DNA of 64,000 bases from Amycolatopsis sp. EV170708-02-1 (GTDB lineage Bacteria; Actinomycetota; Actinomycetes; Mycobacteriales; Pseudonocardiaceae): assembly GCF_022479115.1 (NCBI RefSeq), contig NZ_CP092497.1:2914001-2978000 (forward strand), written 5' to 3'. A program made the position numbers and the translations under genes. Below, piece after piece: positions 1 through 8,652 of the stretch (the stretch's first letter is position 1; each line of letters opens with the position of its first letter). The notes under the pieces were generated by a model that made no database searches, had not been told where the DNA came from, and worked only from the letters and a program-made list of their open reading frames with translations.

Positions 1-1222
1 CGCCCGCGTAGTAGGCGTCGAGGCCGACCCAGGTGTCGTCGCCCACCGGCGCGAACCGCGACGCGCGGCCAGGGCCGTCGGACGGCGCGAGGGAGAACAG
101 GCCGCCCGGGAGAAGGCGCAGGTGGTACGGCGTCGGGCCCCAGTGCCACAGCCCGGTCAGCTCCAGCAGCTTCGGGTCCACAGTGGACGGTTGCCATTCC
201 GCGGGCATGGACGGCTCGTGCTGTTCGGTCAGGTTCATCAGGTCGAGGCACAGCTGCGTGATGCCGACGCCCGCGGTCGAGTTCGTCAGCACCAGCGCGC
301 CGATCCCGGCGTTCGCGTCGACCAGCGAGCAGGCGAGGAAGCCCGGCATCGATCCGGTGTGCCCGGCCAGCCGCCTGCCCTCCGTGCGGACCAGCATGAC
401 GCCGAGGCCGAATCCGGTGGTCCAGGTGTCGCCGTCGTCCACGGTGACCATTTCGCGCATCTCCGCGACGGTCTGCTCGCTCAGCACGCCGCCGGTGTGC
501 CCGCCGAGGAACGCCGTCCAGCGGGCGAGGTCGGTGGCCGTCGACCACAGTTGACCGGCGGGGGCCATCGCGCCCGCGTCCGGCGACGGTTCGGGCATGA
601 GGAGATCGGCGAAAGGATGCACGGCGAACCCGTCCGCGTGCGCGCCTTCCGGATGCGGCGAGGTCCGGTTCATCCCGAGCGGGCCGAGGATCTCGGCGCG
701 GACGACGTCGAGCCAGGACTGCCCGCGGTGCCGGGCGACCAGCTCGCCGAGCACGCCGTAGCCGACGTTGCTGTAGTGGAACCTGCTGCCCGGCCGCAGC
801 CGCGTCGCGCCGTCCTTGAGGCTTTCGACGAGCGCGTCCCAGTCCGCGCCCACGGTGCGCTCCCACCAGGAACCGGGCGATTCCGCGGTCAGGCCCGAGG
901 TGTGCGAAAGCAGCTGCGCGATGGTGGCCGAGCCGAACGCGGTGCCGGGCAGGTGCTGCTCCAGCGGGTCGTTGAGGTCGAGCTTGCCTTCGTCGCGCAG
1001 CCGCATCACGGCCGTCGCGACGAGTGTCTTGGTGATCGAGCCGAGCCGGTACTGCGTGTCGGCGCCCGGTGTCTCGCCGCCGACGCGTCCGCGCCCTCCT
1101 GACCAGGCGAGTTCCCCGTCGCGGACGACGGCGGCGACGATGGACGGGGCGCGGCACGAGGATTGCTCGTGCGCGAGGCGGCGAAGCAGCGCCAATTCGG
1201 TCGAGGCAAGCATGGGACGCAT
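1..1222 (-). CDS. Serine hydrolase, beta-lactamase class C-like (3' end cut by window edge)
   Basis: This is a penicillin-binding-protein-like serine hydrolase that runs off the left edge. The catalytic motifs are in order: SITK (Ser62/Lys65), YSN (Tyr150) and HTGSMPG near residue 310 in place of the KTG box. Family members are DD-peptidases, esterases or beta-lactamases and the sequence does not decide among them. No signal peptide is evident. ATG at 1222 lies 5 nt after the stop of the response regulator, so it is the last gene of the same operon; a second in-frame ATG at 1213 is the alternative. The residues run open to base 1. Confidence 0.85.
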   Translation of the reverse strand, partial: MRPMLASTELALLRRLAHEQSSCRAPSIVAAVVRDGELAWSGGRGRVGGETPGADTQYRLGSITKTLVATAVMRLRDEGKLDLNDPLEQHLPGTAFGSATIAQLLSHTSGLTAESPGSWWERTVGADWDALVESLKDGATRLRPGSRFHYSNVGYGVLGELVARHRGQSWLDVVRAEILGPLGMNRTSPHPEGAHADGFAVHPFADLLMPEPSPDAGAMAPAGQLWSTATDLARWTAFLGGHTGGVLSEQTVAEMREMVTVDDGDTWTTGFGLGVMLVRTEGRRLAGHTGSMPGFLACSLVDANAGIGALVLTNSTAGVGITQLCLDLMNLTEQHEPSMPAEWQPSTVDPKLLELTGLWHWGPTPYHLRLLPGGLFSLAPSDGPGRASRFAPVGDDTWVGLDAYYAG

Positions 1223-1227
1223 TCTGC

Positions 1228-1848
1228 CTACCCGAGCAGGCCCAGTCGCATAGCGGTGGTCACAGCGGCCGTGCGGTCCGAAACGTCCAGTTTGCCGAAC
1301 ACGCGCAGCAGATGGGTCTTGACCGTCGCCTCGCTGATGTGGAGCGTCCGGCCGATGTCGGCGTTCGTGCTTCCCTGGGCCACCAGCCGGAGTACCTCGA
1401 TCTCGCGCGCCGACAACGGTGACGCCGTCGGGTTGCGCACCCGGTTCACCAGCTTCCCGGCCACCGAAGGCGCCAACACCGTCTCGCCGCGTGACGCGGC
1501 ACGGATAGCACCGGCGAGCTCCGCGCGCGAAGCGTCCTTCAACAGATAGCCGGAGGCCCCCGCTTCGACCGCGCGCAGGATGTCCGCGTCCGTCTCGTAG
1601 GTGGTGAGCACGACGACCCGCTGGCCCGGCCGGTCGGCGAGGATCTTCCGCGTCGCGCCGACGCCGTCGAGACCGGGCATTCGCAGGTCCATCAGGATCA
1701 CGTCCGGCTGCTTGACCCGGCTCAGCGCGACGGCCTCGTCGCCGGAGCCCGCTTCCCCGACGACGCTCAGGTCCGGCTCGGCCTCCAGCATGCCGCGCAG
1801 GCCTTCCCGCACCACGGGGTGATCGTCGACCAGCATGATCGTGATCAC
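1228..1848 (-). CDS. LuxR-family (NarL-type) response regulator
   Basis: A 206-residue response regulator. The receiver domain spans residues 1-120 with the acidic pair DD at 8-9 and phospho-acceptor Asp54 in the motif MDLRMPG. A C-terminal LuxR-type helix-turn-helix runs from about 140 to 200 (core [14 protein letters not shown]). The start is GTG at 1848, whose bases overlap the stop of the upstream kinase gene (GTGA, 1845-1848), so the two are translationally coupled. It should act with that kinase to control the adjoining ABC exporter operon; this partnership is inferred from position and family. Confidence 0.93.
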   Translation of the reverse strand: MITIMLVDDHPVVREGLRGMLEAEPDLSVVGEAGSGDEAVALSRVKQPDVILMDLRMPGLDGVGATRKILADRPGQRVVVLTTYETDADILRAVEAGASGYLLKDASRAELAGAIRAASRGETVLAPSVAGKLVNRVRNPTASPLSAREIEVLRLVAQGSTNADIGRTLHISEATVKTHLLRVFGKLDVSDRTAAVTTAMRLGLLG

Positions 1849-3005
1849 GCGGGCACCTCCAGTTCCACTGTCGTCCCCGCACCGGGTTCGCTCTTCAGCG
1901 TCACGATGCCACCGACCTGATCGGTGCGCGTGCGCATCCCCGCCAGGCCGAAGCCTGCGGTGGGCGCGGCGGGGTCGAATCCGGTCCCGTCGTCGGCCAC
2001 CGTGAGCCGGACCTGTCCATCCATAATGGACAATCGCAGTGCGGCCTTGGTGGCGCGGGAGTGTTTGCGGATGTTGCTCAGCGCCTCCTGCGCCGCGCGC
2101 AAAAGGACGACCTCGGTGGCCATCGGGAGCGCGGGCGGCGGGCCGTCGACCTCGATCGACGCCTCGATCCCGGTCTCCTCGGTCAGCCGTTCCACCTGAC
2201 GGCGCAAGGCTTCCTCCAGAGAAGCGGCGGCGAGAGCCGACGGCACCTGTGCCGCGACCATCGCCCGCGCCTCGGCCAGGTTCTCCCGCGCCGTCCGCGC
2301 CGCGAGCTCCAGGTGGCGGCGGGCCGCCTTCGGATCGGTGTCCATTTCGGACTCGATGGCCTGGGTGAGCGTGACGATACTGGTGAAGCCCTGCGCGAGC
2401 GTGTCGTGGATCTCGCGGGCCATGCGCTCGCGTTCGGCCGCCGTCCCCGCCTCCCGCGAAAGCCGGGAAACCTCCGCCTGGCTGGCTTTCAGCTGCTCGA
2501 TCAGCGCGGCCCTGCTCTTGCTCTGCTCGATGATCTGGCTGGTGTAGCGGCCGGCGAGGATGCTGAAGACGATCAGGATCGCCGTCATCGGCAGCAGGAT
2601 GCGCAGGGCGGGCTGATCGAAGCCGCCCCGCGCGATCGACGACGCCGGGCCCAGCAGCACCCCGATCGTGGTGAAGACCGACGCCGTCTTCGTCGGCAGC
2701 GTCATGTAGAGCACCGGGCACACGAAGAACAGGATGAAACTCGCGGTGGTGCTGGCGAAGTTGGCGCCCGCCAGGAAGAGCATCACCACCACGGTGAACA
2801 GCCAAGGCGTGTATTCGTAGTCCGGCCCCTTGATGAGACGGCGCCCCCGGACCAGGTACGCCACGGCGATGCCGGTCAGGCACAGGATCGCGACCGTTTT
2901 GTCCGTCGTCGTCCCATCGTCGAAGCCGACCAGGGCCGTCGTCGCGGCGAAGGTGATCCCGAAGAGGACCTCCCACAGCCAGTAGAACCGCTCCCAGGCG
3001 TTCAT
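1845..3005 (-). CDS. Sensor histidine kinase (HisKA_3, DesK/NarX-like)
   Basis: A 386-residue membrane kinase. The N-terminal 155 residues hold about five hydrophobic segments with no large extracytoplasmic domain, as in DesK-like intramembrane sensors. A short coiled linker follows, then the HisKA_3 box REIHDTLAQGF with His200, and a HATPase_c domain (N box EALSNIRKHS, G boxes DDGTGF and GFGLAGM). The start ATG at 3005 overlaps the stop of the ABC permease by four bases. Kinase, regulator and exporter form one overlapping set, the usual layout of cell-envelope or drug stress modules; the signal is unknown. Confidence 0.92.
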   Translation of the reverse strand: MNAWERFYWLWEVLFGITFAATTALVGFDDGTTTDKTVAILCLTGIAVAYLVRGRRLIKGPDYEYTPWLFTVVVMLFLAGANFASTTASFILFFVCPVLYMTLPTKTASVFTTIGVLLGPASSIARGGFDQPALRILLPMTAILIVFSILAGRYTSQIIEQSKSRAALIEQLKASQAEVSRLSREAGTAAERERMAREIHDTLAQGFTSIVTLTQAIESEMDTDPKAARRHLELAARTARENLAEARAMVAAQVPSALAAASLEEALRRQVERLTEETGIEASIEVDGPPPALPMATEVVLLRAAQEALSNIRKHSRATKAALRLSIMDGQVRLTVADDGTGFDPAAPTAGFGLAGMRTRTDQVGGIVTLKSEPGAGTTVELEVPA

Positions 3006-3810
3006 TTGCCTTCGTTCGACCAGCGGAACGTCAGCTTCGCCAGCAGCAGCCCCGCGGCGCACCACGCCGTCAGCACCAGTGCCACCATCGGAAGTTCCCA
3101 TGTCCCCGCCATTTCCTGACTCGCGGCTTCGGCCGGCAGGAACACCGAGCGGAAGCCCTGGCAGATCCACTTCACCGGGAAGAACGAAGCGACGTCGACC
3201 ATAACCTTCGGCAGAGTGGTGATCGGCGTGACGAACACCCCGGAGATGAACTGCAACGCGATGTAGATCAGATTGGCCACGGCGACCGCGCCGCTGACCG
3301 ACTTGGTCACCGAGCCGAGCGCGATGCCCAGCAGCGTGCAGCTGGTGACGCCGAGCAGGAAGACCCACAAGGCGGTCAGCAGTTTCACCGGATCGGTGGG
3401 CAGGCTCAGGTCGAACAGCAGGACACCGACGACCGACATCAGCACGACCTGGGCGATACTCGTCGCGCCGACCAGGATGATCTTGCCGACGAAGTAGGAC
3501 GCGGCGGGCATCGGCGTACCGCGAAGCCGTTTCAGCGCACCGGCTTCACGGTCCGCCGCCAGGCCGATGCCGACGCTGTTGAACGACGTCGAGACGATGC
3601 CGGAGCCGATCATGCCCGCGGCCAGCACCTGCCCGGTGGTGATCGCCATGCCGGGCATCGAGGAGTTCAGCATCGAGCCGAGCAGGATCATCAGCAGGGA
3701 CGGGAACGCGAAGGTGAAGATCACCTGTTCCCGGAGGCGGAAGAACTGTTTGATCTCCGCGGCGCCGCGGACGAGACCGAGCGAGAAGGTGCCCGGGAGG
3801 GCCTGCGTGC

Positions 3811-3814
<4 letters not shown>
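3002..3814 (-). CDS. ABC-2 type transporter permease
   Basis: A 270-residue integral membrane protein with about six hydrophobic segments, starting at IIFTFAFP-like helix 1 and including long helices near residues 60-85, 110-135, 145-165 and 240-260. It matches the ABC-2 exporter permease fold. The stop overlaps the kinase start (ATGA, 3002-3005) and its own ATG at 3814 overlaps the stop of the ATPase gene, so stoichiometric translation with the ATPase is expected. The pair is probably a daunorubicin- or bacitracin-type efflux system; substrate not identifiable. Confidence 0.88.
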
Positions 3815-4649
<835 letters not shown>

Positions 4650-4733
4650 ACGTCGATCGTGCTTCAGCGGCGCGTCGTCCCGGGACGTCCGCAGGACTGA
4701 ACCCGGCTGTCAACCGATCGATGGACACGGGTG

Positions 4734-5663
4734 TCATCGCCAGGTTCGTTCTCCGGGATTCCACCGCCCTGTCGGGGGAGTCGCCCGCAGAAGCGGGGTG
4801 AGGAAGGCGTCCGCGAGGTCACGCACACCTTCGAGGGTCCGGAATTCGGCGGGCAGGGCGCGGACGCCCTGGGCGGCTTTGCGATAACCGCCCTTCCAAG
4901 AACGAGGATCGGGGGCCTCGAACCTGACGGGGGGAATCACCACCATCCCGCGTCTCCGGCGGCGAGCGATCTCGTCGTGCAGGATCTCGTGGGTCTCCCT
5001 GCCCGGTAGGGGCGACTTCAACGCGAACAGGGCGAGGTCGACGAGATCCTTGTAACGGCTCGACGGATGGCCGCCGATGCGATGGCGCTCGTACATCGCG
5101 CAGATCTTCTCGGCGACGTGGTCTTCGATCGGGAACATCCGGGCTTCCGGCCAAGGGGTGCAGTCACTGGCGAACGGAGGCGCGAGCGGCTCGGTGGTGA
5201 CGAGTCCGCGTGGCGGGTGCTCGGAGGCGACGACGTCTACGCGGACCCGGTGATTGAGAGGCGCGTTTTCGAACATCGCCATGAACGACACCTTGCGGGT
5301 CGGGCGTTCGACATGCGTTTGATCGGAGGTGCCGAGATGGGAGAACCAGAGTTGATCGTCGAGACGCAGCGCGGCCGCCGTTTTGAGCGCGCCGACCGCG
5401 ACGTCTGTGGTGTCCTCCGCGGAAAGCAGGTCGATGTCGGTCGAGTAGCGCGCCGAGGGCCAACGGACGAGCAGGGCTTGGCCGCCTTTCAGCACCCAGT
5501 TCGCGGCGTCGGCGCCATGGAAGACCCGGGCGATCAAACGTCGATGGAAATGCAACTGCAGTAGTTCGCCGGTGGAAGCGCCAGTCCGTTCCGCAGTGTT
5601 CTTCGCTCTGCTCTTCTGGGAATCGAGATAACCGCGCGGTGTTTTCGGGCGCTGCGAGGGCAT
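4734..5663 (-). CDS. AbiEii/AbiGii-type nucleotidyltransferase toxin
   Basis: A 309-residue protein of the AbiEii nucleotidyltransferase family, the toxin half of type IV toxin-antitoxin systems. The NTase core is visible as VLKGGQALLV followed by STDIDLL (catalytic Asp pair), with the later conserved YKDLVDL segment. Family members transfer nucleotides to tRNA or other targets. ATG 5663 was chosen because MPSQRPKTPRGYLD is a typical family N terminus, but the GGAGGA sits directly against it, so an upstream GTG near 5730 is possible. The antitoxin gene ends 73 nt upstream. Confidence 0.87.
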   Translation of the reverse strand: MPSQRPKTPRGYLDSQKSRAKNTAERTGASTGELLQLHFHRRLIARVFHGADAANWVLKGGQALLVRWPSARYSTDIDLLSAEDTTDVAVGALKTAAALRLDDQLWFSHLGTSDQTHVERPTRKVSFMAMFENAPLNHRVRVDVVASEHPPRGLVTTEPLAPPFASDCTPWPEARMFPIEDHVAEKICAMYERHRIGGHPSSRYKDLVDLALFALKSPLPGRETHEILHDEIARRRRRGMVVIPPVRFEAPDPRSWKGGYRKAAQGVRALPAEFRTLEGVRDLADAFLTPLLRATPPTGRWNPGERTWR

Positions 5664-5736
5664 TCCTCCATCGTCGTGCGACCGTACGAACTCGATGGAG
5701 AAGGTGTCGCGGTCTCGATTTGCCGCCACGCAAGGT

Positions 5737-6429
5737 CTAGGGCGGCGGCGGAGCCGGACGTTGGGCGAGACGTGCGATCGAGCCGCCGATCTCGGCGAGT
5801 AGCCGATCGAGCAACGCTTCGCCGTCTCCGTGGCGACGGACGCCGTAACGCAAGGCATAGGGGCCGATGCGCTCTGCCAAGACATCAAGGCGAACGAAGC
5901 CCGCCTCCACCGCTTCTTGGATGATCGCGGCGACATGGCTGCCATCCGTGTGCTGATCCAGCAGATCGAGGATGGTGCGCAACGCCGTGGTCACGGGAAG
6001 TCCGTCGATCGTCGTCACGTCGTCTTCGAGGAGTCCGGCGATCCTGAAGCGCACGTCGTGATCCCGGCTGGTACGACGGCGTGGGGTGGTCAGGACTATC
6101 CGATCGTCGACGAGTTCGCCGAGCCCGTGCAACCGGGCGGCCGACTCGTGGGAGATCACCCCACCGTTCGGATCGAGTGAAGCCCGTTTCCACGCGGGCT
6201 CGGCTGGGTCGAGCATCAGCCAGGCCGCCTGCTCCTCGCGGGCTTCGGTCACCACGGCGATCGTGGCCGCGTAGACACCGTGACGGACACGGTCGAGGTG
6301 GCCGGCCTTCTCCAAGCGATGCAGCGTGACGCCGTCGACACCGGCGCCCTTGGCTTGCCGGGACGTGACCATGCCCCACTGGGCGCTGGTGAACGCACTG
6401 AGCAGTCGCAGAGCGTCGCCCGTTCTCAT
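5737..6429 (-). CDS. AbiEi-type antitoxin / transcriptional repressor
   Basis: A 230-residue protein of the AbiEi family. The first 60 residues form a winged helix-turn-helix (QWGMVTSRQAKGAGVDGV) followed by the wing with HGVYA; the remainder matches the AbiEi C-terminal domain (VISHESAARLHGLGEL, then VTTALRTILDLL). AbiEi proteins neutralise AbiEii and repress their own promoter by binding inverted repeats. An imperfect inverted repeat lies just upstream at 6437-6457. The gene starts 26 nt after the stop of a TetR gene and could be read from that transcript or from its own promoter (TAAACT 6 nt before the ATG). Confidence 0.88.
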   Translation of the reverse strand: MRTGDALRLLSAFTSAQWGMVTSRQAKGAGVDGVTLHRLEKAGHLDRVRHGVYAATIAVVTEAREEQAAWLMLDPAEPAWKRASLDPNGGVISHESAARLHGLGELVDDRIVLTTPRRRTSRDHDVRFRIAGLLEDDVTTIDGLPVTTALRTILDLLDQHTDGSHVAAIIQEAVEAGFVRLDVLAERIGPYALRYGVRRHGDGEALLDRLLAEIGGSIARLAQRPAPPPP

Positions 6430-6436
6430 GCAGCGA

Positions 6437-6457
6437 AGTTTACGCCTAAATGTAACT
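6437..6457. promoter_or_regulatory. Candidate AbiEi autoregulatory operator
   Basis: Imperfect inverted repeat with arms AGTTTAC and GTAACT separated by a short spacer, directly in front of the AbiEi start and overlapping its probable -10 box. Known AbiEi repressors bind such repeats; the assignment here is inferred. Confidence 0.35.
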
Positions 6458-7043
6458 AATGCTGCATCAGAAGAGTGCGTAGGGAGGTTTCGAGGGAGGG
6501 AAGCAGGGCGGCTGGATCGGCGGAGGTGAGCATCCGGTTCGCGAAGCCGTCCGACAGGGCGAGGACGGCGTCGGCTAGGTCGGAGGCCGCCAGGTCGTCA
6601 CGCACGTGGCCCGCCTCCTGGGCCTTCTCGATGTACTGCGTCGTGATTTCCGCGAGCTCGTCGTAGCCGGTGCGGATCAACTCGGCCCATGACGGCCGGA
6701 CCGCGGCGCGGGCGGTGAAGGCGTTGACGACGATCACCTCGGCGCGGCGCTGCTGGTCGAGCGGCATCGCCTCGACCAGCAGGCGCAGCAAAAGGTCGAG
6801 CAGATCGCCGGACTGATCGAGGGTGTTCCATCGCTGCTCCAGGAACTCGCTCGTCATGTCGAGGGCGAACCGGAACAGGTCTTCCTTGGTGGAGAAGTAC
6901 TTCTGCACCGCGCCCGCGGACACCCCGGCTTCGACGGCGACCGAGCGCACGCTGACGGCCTCGACGCCTTCGCGCGCGACGATGCGCAGGAGGGCGCCGG
7001 CGATCTCCCGGCGGCGCTCGGCGCGGTCCACGATCTTCGGCAC
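6456..7043 (-). CDS. TetR-family regulator
   Basis: A 195-residue TetR protein. The N-terminal helix-turn-helix covers about residues 10-55 (VSVRSVAVEAGVSAGAVQKYF). The C-terminal domain is of the BetI/AcrR-like ligand-binding type. It is divergent from an MFS gene and the 84-nt gap between them carries a palindrome at 7095-7110, which is the likely operator for both. A good ribosome site (AGGAGAGG) precedes the ATG. It probably represses the transporter and responds to one of its substrates; the ligand is unknown. Confidence 0.9.
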   Translation of the reverse strand: MPKIVDRAERRREIAGALLRIVAREGVEAVSVRSVAVEAGVSAGAVQKYFSTKEDLFRFALDMTSEFLEQRWNTLDQSGDLLDLLLRLLVEAMPLDQQRRAEVIVVNAFTARAAVRPSWAELIRTGYDELAEITTQYIEKAQEAGHVRDDLAASDLADAVLALSDGFANRMLTSADPAALLPSLETSLRTLLMQH

Positions 7044-7094
7044 GAGGGCATTCTTCCTCTCCTGGGGGCCGCCTTGCCTGCCCGGCCCGCTTTA

Positions 7095-7110
7095 GAATAC
7101 AGTCGTATCC
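7095..7110. promoter_or_regulatory. Palindromic operator between TetR and MFS genes
   Basis: GAATAC-AGTC-GTATCC, arms of six with one mismatch, centred between two divergent starts. On the minus strand it overlaps TATTCT, a plausible -10 box of the TetR gene. The position and symmetry fit a TetR dimer site. Confidence 0.55.
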
Positions 7111-7127
7111 GAAAAGGGGGTACTGGG

Positions 7128-8627
7128 GTGGACGAAGTAACACAAAAGCGACGAGCGGAGGAGAATCAGCTCGCCGCCGCGCTGACCAAAGGTCCGGCGG
7201 AGGTTCTCGATTTCCTCCTGCCGTTGTGGGTGGGGAGCCAGCTCGGCGCGTCGGCCGCCGAGGTCGGGGCGCTGACCGCGCTGGAGACGTTGGTGTCGTT
7301 CGTGGTCCGGCCGATCGCGGGTTCGCTCGCGGACCGGTTCGACCGTGGCCGGATCGCGGCCATCGGCGCCGTCCTCTATGGACTGTCCTTTGTGGTCTAC
7401 GCGGTGACGCCGGGGATCGGCGTCGCCTATCTGGCCGCGGTTCTCGGTGGCGCGGGTGGCGCGCTGTTCTGGGTCGCCTTGCGGGCAAGGGTCGGGGAGG
7501 GGCTCGCGGCGGACGACGGCGCGTTCAGCAAGCTCTTCGCGGCCGAGGGCGGCGGAACATGGATCGCCTTCGTGGTCGCGCTGACCGCGATCGCCTGGAT
7601 CGACTATCGAGGCGTGTTCTGGCTCGGCGCGGCGGCCTGCGCGGTGGCCGCGGTGGTCCTGCTGAACGCGAAGTCCGCGCAGGTACGCGAGGAGGGCGCG
7701 CCGCGGCTGCTGCAATTGGGTAAGCGGATGCGTCCGATGCTGGCGCTCGTCGCGTTGACCGCGATGGCCGAGGCCGGCGTCGCCCTCTTGCTCCTGATGC
7801 ATCTGCAACGCGGGCATCAGCTCCAGCTCGGCGAGATCGCCGCGGTGTTCATCCCCGGCTTCATCGTGTACAGCCTGCTCCCGGACTATCTGCACGGGTT
7901 CGTCCGCAAGGTCGGCCGGACGCGGGTGCTCGCGCTGGCGATGGTCGCGAGCGCGATCTTCGCCGCCGGACTCTCCTTCGCGCCGAGCCCGCCGGTGCTC
8001 GCGGTCATGTGGGTCCTGTCCGCGGCGGCGTTCGCGGCGGCCATCCCGGTCGAGCAGGCGGTGGTCGCCGAGGCGGCCGGGCTGAGCCTCGGCCGGGCGA
8101 TGGGGATCTACGAGAGCGCGACGCTACTCGGAGCGACGGCCGGAACCTTTCTGGCGGGGCAGCTCTACGGCTCGGACTCGGGATGGCGTATCGCCTGCTT
8201 CGGCGCGGCGGCGCTCCTGCTCTTCGGATCGTTCGTGGTTCGTGGCGCCGTACGGCGTGTCGGAGTTGCGGAGTTTCCCGTGGAACCACGAAAAACGGTG
8301 TCACAAAAGGAAAAGCCGGTACCCCGCACGATCGAGGACAGTCCACAAGCGGCCGAATCGGTGACCGAGGAGGCGAACAAGCGCGCGAATCCGCTCCGGA
8401 ACTGGATGATCCACGCCGGGGTCTACGTCGTCGCGCAGGCGGCTCTGGCGGTCGCCGGTCACAGCTGGCCCGTCGAAGCGTTGTTCGGCGGGCCTCACCC
8501 CGCCGACTGGTACTGGAACTCCAGCGGTCACTGGCTGTTGAACATCGGCCGCATCTGGACCTTCGTCCTGGTGATCGACACGGCGTGGACCGTCGGCCGC
8601 GCGGTGCTGAAAAAGCGGCCTTATTGA
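7128..8627 (+). CDS. MFS transporter with extra C-terminal two-helix domain
   Basis: A 499-residue protein. Residues 1-390 form a major facilitator with about 11-12 helices and the conserved loop 2-3 motif AGSLADRFDRGRI. A hydrophilic linker of roughly 45 residues follows (rich in Lys, Glu and Pro), then a C-terminal domain with two more hydrophobic segments around an aromatic loop (HPADWYWNSSGHW), resembling 2TM-type domains. GTG 7128 was chosen because AGGGGG lies 8 nt upstream. It is probably an efflux pump under the divergent TetR. The tail is unusual for an MFS protein. Confidence 0.85.
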   Translation: MDEVTQKRRAEENQLAAALTKGPAEVLDFLLPLWVGSQLGASAAEVGALTALETLVSFVVRPIAGSLADRFDRGRIAAIGAVLYGLSFVVYAVTPGIGVAYLAAVLGGAGGALFWVALRARVGEGLAADDGAFSKLFAAEGGGTWIAFVVALTAIAWIDYRGVFWLGAAACAVAAVVLLNAKSAQVREEGAPRLLQLGKRMRPMLALVALTAMAEAGVALLLLMHLQRGHQLQLGEIAAVFIPGFIVYSLLPDYLHGFVRKVGRTRVLALAMVASAIFAAGLSFAPSPPVLAVMWVLSAAAFAAAIPVEQAVVAEAAGLSLGRAMGIYESATLLGATAGTFLAGQLYGSDSGWRIACFGAAALLLFGSFVVRGAVRRVGVAEFPVEPRKTVSQKEKPVPRTIEDSPQAAESVTEEANKRANPLRNWMIHAGVYVVAQAALAVAGHSWPVEALFGGPHPADWYWNSSGHWLLNIGRIWTFVLVIDTAWTVGRAVLKKRPY

Positions 8628-8652
8628 CAAGTTGTCTAACATGACATCATGT
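8626..8652. promoter_or_regulatory. Two adjacent palindromes over the start of the EphD-like gene
   Basis: GACAAGTTGTC (8626-8636, perfect, central G) begins inside the MFS stop codon. ACATGACATCATGT (8639-8652, perfect 6-2-6) covers the ATG itself. TAACAT at 8637-8642 is a possible -10 for a leaderless transcript. The TetR protein encoded downstream is the natural candidate binder. Confidence 0.5.
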
